The position numbers were made by a program, and so were the translations under genes. DNA of 64,000 nt from positions 1,860,001 through 1,924,000 of the forward strand of contig JBANDB010000006.1 of NCBI GenBank assembly GCA_037576215.1, written 5' to 3'. The notes under the pieces were generated by a model, which had not been told where the DNA came from, made no database searches, and worked only from the letters and a program-made list of their open reading frames with translations. Numbering within the stretch: the stretch's first letter is position 1; each line of letters begins with the position of its first letter. This document shows positions 10,381-19,035 of this stretch, in pieces. This stretch comes from Armillaria gallica (taxonomy: Eukaryota > Basidiomycota > Agaricomycetes > Agaricales > Physalacriaceae).

Positions 10381-11330
10381 GCTAGGGATGAGCTAGGGGG
10401 CGAGCTGGGAATCGACAGCGCCATGGAGCGTCACAGTGAGCTCGGGAGGGGAAACGGTGGCCACCATCAAATTCCCTGGTATTGAAAACGGGGGTAAGGG
10501 TCAAATGGTGGTCGTACGGCTGGTGGAGGGTGCGGGATCGGGCAGGGATCGGGATCGGGAGTTGTCGTCGTTGTCGGCGGTGATGACGACATCGGGGAGA
10601 AAAATGAGCCTGATAGACATGATCCCCCATGTCGACAATGGGGGATCCATGAAGGAGGAGTGTAGTTTGGGCCTGGGGCAGGTGGTAGGGACCGATGTTG
10701 GAGTCGGGAAGGGGTGGCAGCGGCGGGGCCATCGGTGATCGTATAGGCATCGTCTTGGTGTCGTTCAACGCATCCATGGGTGGGTAATCGACTTCCAGAT
10801 GGACGTCATTGTCGCTGCCGTCGTTGGATACCGGGAGGCCAATCTTGCTCCCCCCTCCCCCTCGTACCCTTGCGCCCTCCTGCACCCTCCCCAGTACGTC
10901 CTCCTTCCACGGTGCCCATGCCCCATCCTCCTACCCACCCCTCTATCATATTCTAACCATCCCCGCCATCCCTACCATCGTCGTTGTCGTCCTATGCTTC
11001 GTCGTTGTCGTCCCTGCTGCTGAAACCTCATTCCCACGCCATACTTGCAGATGGCTCCCAATATTCGATCCTGGATGACGTCTGTAGCAATAGAGGTATG
11101 CGGATTCGCTGTACGCAAGCGATTGGCCTCGATGTCGATGGGGGGCGTGCTTGGTAGGGTGATGGGTGGGGATAGTACCGGTTTGGGTGGTATTGGCTGG
11201 CGGAATGTCGTGCTCGTCATCTGCCTAGTCGATGGCGGTCATGAAGGGTCTGCTTGGATGTCGTAGACGGTCCTGTCTTGCGTGAGGGCTAACACGCGGA
11301 GTGTAGGGTAAAATGGTTGCTTTCTGGGGC
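10381..11330. other. GC-rich, Cys/Pro-codon-poor block of uncertain nature
   Basis: This block differs in composition from its AT-rich neighbours and is open in several frames on both strands, as GC-rich low-complexity DNA is. The element CGTCGTTGTCGTC occurs twice near 10979-11010, and related GTTGTCGTCGTTGTCG is found near 10561. The longest minus frame (10885-10382) is Pro- and His-rich with no motif. It could be a decayed gene or transposon fragment; I cannot choose a coding frame. Confidence 0.3.
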
Positions 11331-12980
11331 TGTTGGGGCCGCCGGATGCACTAAAAACATCTATATTTGATGTATTAGTATCAGAAATAAATAAAACATA
11401 CCTTGAACCCATGAAAATGGGCAATACAGATGAGCGAGAGGAAGGGAGATGTACGGGTGGTGGTGGAAAGGAACGAAAAAAGGTGCCGCACAGCCACTCA
11501 ATCGCTGTGCGGATATATGGTCCGGGGCGATCGAGCGAGCAGAATGCACCCTCGGAACGCTTCTGCTGCTTGAGGTATGCCCTCCGAGGTCCCAGAAATC
11601 ATCGGGATACTTCATTACAATAATTTATGATGCTTGTATGTAGTTTGTAGCGAATTATAGTGTCTAAATCTGATGATATGCTCCATTTTAGTCCAATTAC
11701 CCCGCATTTGGGGCCTTTCTGAGCAATATATCAATACTACACCACTTACCATTGTCCCAAACAACATCAAACCAATGCGATATTCTAGTATACATCTTAT
11801 GTTATTACATCCATGCCTCCAATCCACCCCGATCTACCAATACATGCCTGGACACCGAGTCCAATGCTTAAGTGAATGTCAAACATTCTGAATGTTTCTG
11901 AACTCGTTTGTAATGTTGAGTATGTCCATGGTACCATTTCTTCAGGGCTGTGTTATATTTCAATTCAGACTACTATATGTAAGTGTTATGCATTACTTTT
12001 AAGAAGCTTCACTGTGATTTCATGGTGTAGAGCAGTATCTACCCTCCAAAGACTGGATTTTAGTGCTTTTGCCACCGAAATTCTTATGTTCCGAGTTATT
12101 GTATGGTAATTCTGCACTTATACATATTATTTTGGATATGTAATTATACTAGAAGTGTTGCATGAGACTCTTACCTCTTAGAAATGGGTCGAGAATGAAA
12201 AATTGGCAAAATATTGTGGAGAGCAGTGATTTGAACTTGCTCTGGCAAACTCCGAAAGTCGTCGGAATGGGATTTTTAATACTATCTGGGTGGTAAAATT
12301 CAAAGCTAATGGTATTTTTCTATGGAGATGTAATATATTCATATCTCTCAAGGAGAATTAAGAGATTTATCGTGCCCAGTATCTCAAATTTCAGCCCGCT
12401 TTCAAAAATTATGAAGCCTGCCGGATTGGGAATGATAATTTCCCACGGTTTGCTACATCCAAGGCAGCGATGTCGAATCCAGCCAAAATGGGCAGCGCAT
12501 GGGTCAGGAAGCAGTATTAGAAGACGCAATATTATTGTTAGAGCCTGTAGATTTTTTTTTCAGAGACAAACAATGAGCGGGAGGGCGGGATATCCAGTGG
12601 CCAATGCAATGCCCAGCCAGTGCCCATAAGCCAATCCGGTAATCCAGCAATATGGGAAATGGTGCCGATGCCGAAGTGTGCCAGAACTCATTTCGGGTGG
12701 TGGCTGTGTCCAAATCATCGTAGCAGTGGTCAGGAGGGCGGCAGGTAATGTGACTGGTCCGTGCCTCATTGTTTGCCATGTCTGCCATGTCAACTTCTGT
12801 GTATCTCTGGGACACTCTCTGTTGTCAAATGCCACAGAATTATATGGAAGAAATAGCATGAGGTAATTGATAACTACTCTTCCTGATGGCATTGACTACA
12901 CTCCCTCTTAGGCTTTCTTCCTTGTTGAACATCTTTGCTTCAGATTTCAGCTGTTCCTGCCAACACAGTCCATCCTACCA
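11331..12980. other. AT-rich stretch without a supportable gene
   Basis: Only short frames are present. Positions 12180-12540 contain a run of sequence with a GTCGAATCC element near 12471 that weakly resembles a polymerase III B box but has no A box at the right distance. Nothing else can be supported. Confidence 0.35.
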
Positions 12981-12983
12981 CAG

Positions 12984-14105
12984 TCATGGCAGCTGTTCAT
13001 GGTTTTTGACCCCAGTATTTCCTCTACACCCTTCGCCTCTTCCACATTTCTGACATGTTTGATGAGATCGTTTCCTACTCAGTCCTTTGACTCTCTCAAA
13101 TTCAGATCTCCTGGATCCTTCTGGTTGTGGATTTGCCATATTGTTGTCCTGTAAGTCTGGACGTGTACGTTTCTGTGGTGCCGTCATGTTGGAATGCAAG
13201 CTGAAAACCGGTGCGAAGCCAACTTGATGGAATGATTGATTGCTGTCCTAATATAGTAACTAGGTTCAACCGGTGTTGTACTCACTTGTACTCTTGAGTA
13301 CAGCTCCGTTTGCTCCTATGGTAATTATTTCCTGGATACTTATGTTTCTATGATACTTAGATATGCTATGGACGATGTATTTTTATTTAAATAAGACTGT
13401 AATTTGGTACATTCAATAACAACTTCATTCATCATACTTGTGCTCAAGTGCCTGCTATACCAAGGATTTCAATATGTCATTCCACTATTGGATTGATTGA
13501 CCGATGTAGTGATGTGAACATTGACATCTTCATTGAAATATGGTGTCTGGGATGTCTGTGGAATACTGGGATACTGAATGCAGAGTTCACTGGTCTCTGT
13601 GGTCGTGGGCTGTAGATTAAGTCCTGAGGAAGGAATTGGTTGCAATAGGGAGAGTTGTTGTGGAACCAACGGCACATTATGTACTCAAGCATCGACATTC
13701 TGTACCAGTTTATCGATAGGTCTTCGTTTATTGTATGTTGCAATCATGGTATGCTTTGCATTCATCGTTGACTTCCATGTCGAATAGTATGTTTTGAGAT
13801 GTTCAATGAGCTGTTTTATGAACATGTAAGAATCATTAACTGTGTGGTGGGTCCATATCACGTACTTTGTAAAATATGGTCTCTCCATCTGCATGATTAT
13901 TCCAAATCTTTACTGCATCTAACCATACTGGTTCTGATTCCAGCGCAGCTGTAAATGATGGCTCATTCAGCATGCAATCTGAGAACAGCTGCTTTTCTTC
14001 AGTGGTGTGGACCGTGAGCACCGTGAAGTGTGTGTCTTGCTTTCTTGCTGGATACTGAAATTTCTTAGGTGGATTAGCTTGGTTGAAGTTTGTGATAGCG
14101 CTCAA
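12984..14105 (-). pseudogene. Orphan transposon-associated gene with C-terminal Cys cluster, decayed
   Basis: The minus strand starts MSAITNFNQANPPKKF at 14105 and runs through KQDTHFTVLTVHTTEEKQLF. A plausible intron follows (donor GTACGT at about 13867, acceptor near 13809), then LIEHLKTYYSTWKSTMNAK. The frame is broken by TGA at 13687-13685 and continues to 13469. Further down, 13199-12984 encodes KRSHQTCQKCGRGEGCRGN, a Cys-rich segment reminiscent of zinc-binding tails in repeated agaricomycete orphan proteins. The two parts have the order and strand expected for one gene, but I could not define the joining exon. Function unknown. The stop at 13687 fits the CGA-to-TGA pattern of neighbouring repeats. 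Confidence 0.45.
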
Positions 14106-14263
14106 GGTTTAAACATTAATTGGAATAGGAAGGATGCCAAATACTTCTGTCGTCAGGGTATAGAGGTCACCATTGATCCATCCAGTGACAGGACATGATG
14201 CTAGAACATGGCTACGGATGATCTCTGAATTCAGAAGTGCCTGCCACTTGTTAGTAAGCCACA

Positions 14264-14755
14264 TGTTGAAAAAATGATATCACATGCGGGGTAATCAAGA
14301 GAACCCCGGGCATGGCCTAGAAACAGGCTTCGGCCAATGGAAGTAGCGAGCGGACTGGAAAGCCGAGGCATTTCTTGGTTACCAAGTCTAGAACATGACG
14401 CTGTCACCTGCGGAGCAGACCCGAAAGCCGAATACGAAGGGTGATTGGTGATCGAGGATTAAGCAGCTATTGAGTGCATGCTCGCGAGCTACTCTGCTGC
14501 TAGGGCAAGCAACGTAGACACCGCTTAGCTCTTTGAGGATACTAAAAAGAGGAACAAGTGGCGCACTGCCTAGAGCACGGGGCCAACTCGGATGAGGGAT
14601 ACCCGGCCGAAAAAGAAGTAAATTACGAAAAATCTGTTTGTAACAATCAATCTTCCATAGTATAAGTAGAGTAGATTTTCATGTATTAAAGGCAAGATAC
14701 CTACCCCCCACATACAGTAATAAAGTTTCAGTTTGGATCTGGACTTGTTGCGACA
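14264..14755 (+). repeat. Possible long terminal repeat
   Basis: A block beginning TGTTGAAAAAATG and ending near GTTGCGACA has LTR-like content: a TATAAGTAGAG element near 14660 and AATAAAG near 14720, that is, promoter and polyadenylation signals about 60 bp apart. No matching second copy and no target duplication were found in the window, so the borders are guesses. The motif GAGCTCAC with similar flanks recurs at about 14799, 15257 and 15446 just downstream. Confidence 0.3.
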
Positions 14756-15594
14756 CGTAAGAGTTAGTAGCTTCGAGCATCAGCTAGAACGCAAGTTTAG
14801 TGAGCTCACAGAGAAATAGAACAAGAGAAACATTTTGGATAAAAACTTCGGTTTACTTGAGATAAGAAGGAGATTCGGGGCAGTGACACTGCGCCCATCT
14901 TGAGAGTTTGCTGAGATAAATCTGAGAGAAAAGCTCTGTTCCTTTTCTGGTTCAGTGTAAAAAGAGAATTTGTGTTGTGTCGGCCTCCATGTAGGTCTAG
15001 GAGTAGTTGCAAGGGAATCAGCCAGCTTGAGCTGTTCTAGCAGTTGCACGAAGTGTGACAGGTGTGCGCAGTTGGACCTCGCAGCACCGTTGTTAGGGCA
15101 AGCGTACTGTGTGTGAAGACTTGCGGGGATGGTTCTGAAAGTAATTAAGACTTGAGTGGGAGTGCCGAGGGCCTCCATCGTGACGAGTTTGGAAGTCAGG
15201 TTTAGCCACTAAGAGAAAGGCGGCGTCGCGTGCAGATTAGATCTAGCGGCGAGTCGTACTTAGCGAGCTCACTGACCGAACTTGGTCAACTTGCGGATCT
15301 GCACATCCGTGTGTTCCGGCTATTGAAATATATTTTGCCTCGAGGGTTGCGTGGTTCACCGTGCTCTCTTGTAAAAAGCTCCGAAGAGCTAGAGAATTTG
15401 AGACTAGCTTGAAAATACTACGTTGTTGCGCGTATCATTCTAGCGAGCTCACTGAGAGAAATTGGGATACTGTCGGCGCACAAGTGGAATTAAAATCCTT
15501 GCTCCCCTCCGCACTTAAGGAGATTGTGTGTGTGTGTGTTTAGTGGGGTTGAGTTGAGTTTGGTGTGTGTTCAGGCTAGGCCGTGCTCAGTTTC
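14756..15594. other. Region without a supportable gene
   Basis: Contains the last two of three imperfect copies of AGCGAGCTCACTGA (near 15253 and 15442) and a (GT)n tract at about 15522-15540. No frame has a recognisable domain. Confidence 0.35.
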
Positions 15595-16301
15595 ACGGGT
15601 GCCCGTCACCAGCCTCGTCAATGTTGAAATGTCCCTTGTATTGCTGTCCCGTTGAATTATATATTCCAACCTATAGATAAATCATGATTTAAAAAGACAG
15701 CATATGATAAAGATAGGCTTGAGTTACAGTGATATTATAGTGATACACAAATGCAACCAGGCAGTTGCTTGTGTGGCGAGGTGATACTCTGCTTGTAGGA
15801 AGACTATGCCTGATGGGGCGATGCATGCTGCCTTCAGTATAATTAGTACCATGAAAACAGTGATAATGTGGAAGCCCGTTAGATTCCACTCCCAGGCACA
15901 AATACAGAGAAACACCTGGTGGATCTGAAATGTAGCTGGAGCGAATCAGGACAAGAATATTCTTTGCTGTCTTCCAGGTGCTCACATTGAACAGCGGAAG
16001 CCCTATCTGTGCATCTTTTAAAGGCCTGTACATCTTGAAAAGCTTTGCAACAAGGTCATAAAGGACTTTGGGGGTGGAACAACAAATTTACAGTGCTTCT
16101 TGATAAAACCAGGGTTCTTTTGAAGGCATTCTTTCTAAGTCATCGGTGGTGAAAGTTGAGCCAAGAATGATACCATCAGCTTCTTATCATGGCGATCAGG
16201 TAGAAATATTGTATCACGAAGGATTCAGGCAAATGTAATCTGTAGCCCATGAGATTTTAGGATCCATATCATCTGGAAGACATGGAATATGTCTTTCAGC
16301 A

Positions 16302-16720
16302 CAAGGGGGTTGCAAAAACCTAAAAAAATCATATCAGGTCAAAAATATTTTTAAGGCCTGCTCAAGGCAACCGACTGACTGCCATGGGAATAACATACTG
16401 AGAATGGTAGCTGAGTCATGCTGTCCTACCATTTGGGGACTTCACAGCCACCAGCAATCTCTCAGTTCCCAGACCCGAAGCTACCTCATCTTGCAACCGA
16501 TGTATGCCAGTCTGCCTCAGTCCTGCCAAGAGCTGCCCTGAGCCTACTACAGGTCTCATAGGATTAGATAAGTGTTATTTCACACCAAATAATACATCTA
16601 TGGCACCTAGGATAACATTATTCCTCTATACAGAGGGGGGGTCAAAAAAATTTTAAGGCCTCCTGGGGCTGACCAACCAACCAACCCAATGTGCCAGCTT
16701 GCCAGGCTGCAACCCCCTTG
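16302..16720 (+). mobile_element. hAT-like MITE, copy A
   Basis: A 419-bp non-coding element bounded by perfect 11-bp terminal inverted repeats, CAAGGGGGTTG at 16302-16312 and CAACCCCCTTG at 16710-16720. It is flanked by a perfect 8-bp target duplication TTTCAGCA (16294-16301 and 16721-16728). Eight-bp duplications with ends starting CA are typical of hAT superfamily elements. Subterminal AGGCCTTAAA-type motifs near both ends could be transposase binding sites. It has no coding capacity, so it is a miniature inverted-repeat element mobilised in trans. Removing it plus one duplication restores the flanking exonuclease-type gene sequence (VLK joined to DIFHVF). Confidence 0.9.
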
Positions 16721-16919
16721 TTTCAGCACATCACTTTGGTGATCATTTGGCCATGGGATTTTCTTCAGCTCCTCAAGTATCTCCTCACACTTGCGAACAC
16801 TCTGGATCCAATTCTTCCACTGCACTGCTGTCCTCTTTTTCAGAAGCAAGAATATCACAAAAGTCAATGATCAGCCGTTCAAATGAGTGACCCCCCTGTT
16901 CTGGCCCACCGGTCCTGAA

Positions 16920-17337
16920 CAAGGGGGTTGCAGCCTGGAAAGCTGGCACATTGGGTTGGTTGGTTGGTTGGTCCCAGGAGGCCTTAAATTTTTTTTTGCC
17001 CCCCCTCTGTATAGAGGAATAAGGTTATCCTGGGTGAAATATATGTGTTATTTGGTGTGAAAGAGCACCTGTCTGATCATATGTGTCCTATAGGAGGCTC
17101 AATGCATCTCTCAGGACATCTGGGGCAGACTGGGGTAAGTCAGATGCAAGATGGGGTAGCTTTGGGTCCAGGATTTGAGAGATTGCTGGTGGCTGTGAGG
17201 TCCCCAAATGGCAGGATTGGATGACTCAGCACCTATTCTCAGTATGTTATTCCCATGCCGGTTGGTTGGTTGCCTCGAGCAGGCCTTAAAAATATTTTTG
17301 ACCCAATATGATTTTTTAGGTTTTTACAACCCCCTTG
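16920..17337 (-). mobile_element. hAT-like MITE, copy B, inverted relative to copy A
   Basis: A 418-bp element with the same 11-bp terminal repeats (16920-16930 and 17327-17337). It is the reverse complement of copy A along its length, with scattered differences. It is flanked by a different perfect 8-bp target duplication GTCCTGAA (16912-16919 and 17338-17345), so it is an independent insertion, not a duplication of copy A. It contains a short GGTT repeat near 16953. Together the two copies form a large inverted repeat with a 199-bp loop (16721-16919) that consists of host-gene sequence. Confidence 0.9.
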
Positions 17338-18846
17338 GTCCTGAATCCTGTATCTGTACCATCAGCCTCTCCATTTTCCCCTTCAGACAGTAATGGTTGG
17401 TCCAATTCACCATTCAGAATCTCCGTGTTTGAGAATGTTAAATTGTTTGCAGATTCAGCTGTTGCTGCCAACTGTGAGGTACTCTGAGAAGTTGATCCTT
17501 CATCAGTAAGTGTCTCTAAACCCCCAAAACTAGGAATATAAGTCTTGAGCCATGAACATAGGGCAACAACTGTGAATGGACATGTTCCAAATTCTGACAA
17601 TGCTTGTTTCCGATGTGTGGATAGTATGGTGCCAGGAACAAAGACCTTTGTGACTTCAACAAGAATTCATGTAGGTGTGATGTTAATTCCCTCAAAGCTT
17701 CGATAGTTGGAGTGGGGAGAGATATGACCTTGGGCAATAATGTTGGTGTCATCCTGACATAGAAAGATGTCATGTCCAGGAGTAAAGGAGATAACGGCCC
17801 CAGGAATCTGCATTTTCTCAAGTTCTTCATATACTCTGAGCAATGCCCAGGCATCAAGTGCAGCATAATGAAGCTGTTCAGGTGAGAGTTCATCTGAATG
17901 CCAGTCCAGACTAACTCAAGTTGCCAGATCTGTATCCAAGCGAACCTTCAAGACTTTAGTGCATAGATCTGCCAACCCAATCTGAGTATTTTTAACAATC
18001 CCTTTCTGCTTTGCAAAATGCACAATGTCAATACCACCTGGAAATGGTTTGTCAACACCACTCTCTTCCTGCAGGTTCTGGAGGTTGAGTTTGACATTGC
18101 ATCCAACCTTTAGGATGTGGGGATTTTTCAGAAATGTGATTAACTGTGAGGGAAAATGTCCAGCATGTATATGTTCATTGAGCTTGGAAAGAGTCAGTAA
18201 ATACAAGCTGGAGTTGCTGTAGAGAAGATATCTGACCTGGAAGATTCAAATCTTGTTGTCATATGCTAGCTGAACGATTGCAGTTTGACAACAATCATTC
18301 TGACTGAGGTGTTGAGCATCAAGGTCCACACTCCATTCTGAATCTAACCCTATAACCATTACACTGTCCTCCTCATTGGGCATTGACACAATAAGCGAAA
18401 GAATAGTCAACTCAATCTGTGTTGTTGATTTTTGTACATGAACCTGAACATCAGAAGGAAGTTCAAGGGTGTCCAAATTACCATGCTCGGTGATAGGTCT
18501 GATGCCAACTCATAAACTTGGGAATGCAGATTTGAGAAAGTTTTTATCAGCCATGGTGTCCATGTAAATGATACATGGCTGAACTAGCCCATATGTCTCA
18601 AGGGAGTGGCACATTTGCATGAGGGCAATAGTGAACTGCGAGTGTGCCTTTGTTGGTACAAGGTCACACACTCGAATTTGACCAAATTCATTCATCATAG
18701 TCAATAAGCCACTAAAGACTGTTTGACCTGCAACCTTAGCAATATATTTGCAGATCTAACATTAATTATTGAGCTCAAGAAATAGTAAGACAATGTTAGA
18801 AATGCATGAACCTTGAAACTACTGTACATGAGTGTAGGGAGGAAAC

Positions 18847-19030
18847 CGTAACGCGTAACGCTGACCCCGTTGCGTTGCTTATTTGGCCCTGCATAACGCA
18901 TAACGCTCGCCCCGTTTCCAATACTCAAATGTACAGCCACATCTTATCTCTTGTTGATAAGATCCACAATCGAAGAGTTGATCATCCTCATTTTCGCTGG
19001 TTGCACTCTAACGCCCACTACCCCGTTGCC
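18847..19030 (+). repeat. Short direct repeats upstream of SIN3
   Basis: Two 27-bp copies lie at 18847-18873 and 18892-18918 with the core TAACGCTGACCCCGTTGCG, differing at five positions. A weaker third copy (TAACGCCCACTACCCCGTTG) lies at about 19009-19028, just before the SIN3 start codon at 19036. Two of the differences between copies 1 and 2 are CG versus CA. The arrangement could be a promoter element or the worn edge of a minisatellite. Confidence 0.5.
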
Positions 19031-19035
19031 TCAGA

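Larger units (their letters stand above)
15595..18775 (-). pseudogene. Large transposon-associated 3'-5' exonuclease-domain protein, broken by stops and two MITEs
   Basis: The minus frame from about 18775 shows VAGQTVFSGLLTMMNEFG and FLKSAFPSL (a transposase-like stretch). A DEDD 3'-5' exonuclease domain of the RNase D/WRN type follows: VIGLDSEW, CCQTAIVQLAY, ILKVGCNVK, GLADLCTKVL, and YAALDAWALLRVYEEL, with the last Tyr-Asp pair conserved. After the insertions the gene continues RLIIDFCDIL, VLKDIFHVF, YRPLKDAQIGLPLFN, and SYISDPPGVSLY. Stops lie at TGA 18512, 18248, 17918 and 16227 and TAG 16137 (first base, minus strand); single-base frameshifts occur near 16830 and near 16045. The 5' end is truncated. 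I recall large agaricomycete proteins with this architecture, associated with DUF6729; that name needs checking. The MITEs at 16302-16720 and 16920-17337 lie inside it. Confidence 0.7.

Noticed and set aside
10382..10885. 167-codon Pro/His-rich minus frame and overlapping plus frames
   Set aside because: GC-rich low-complexity DNA is open in several frames at once; no coding frame stands out.
12460..12490. B-box-like GTCGAATCC as a second tRNA-like element
   Set aside because: No A box at tRNA spacing and no cloverleaf.
15522..15540. (GT)n tract as a functional element
   Set aside because: A short simple repeat without context.
16953..16975. GGTT repeats as telomere-like sequence
   Set aside because: They occur in both MITE copies as part of the element and do not match the fungal TTAGGG repeat.
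16302..17337. Single large foldback transposon with ~420-bp arms
   Set aside because: Each arm has its own terminal repeats and its own, different 8-bp target duplication, and the loop is host-gene sequence; two separate insertions explain it better.
1..18775. Classical RIP (CpA to TpA) as the cause of stops
   Set aside because: The stops are mainly TGA at expected Arg codons, pointing to CpG rather than CpA changes; a proper count is still needed.
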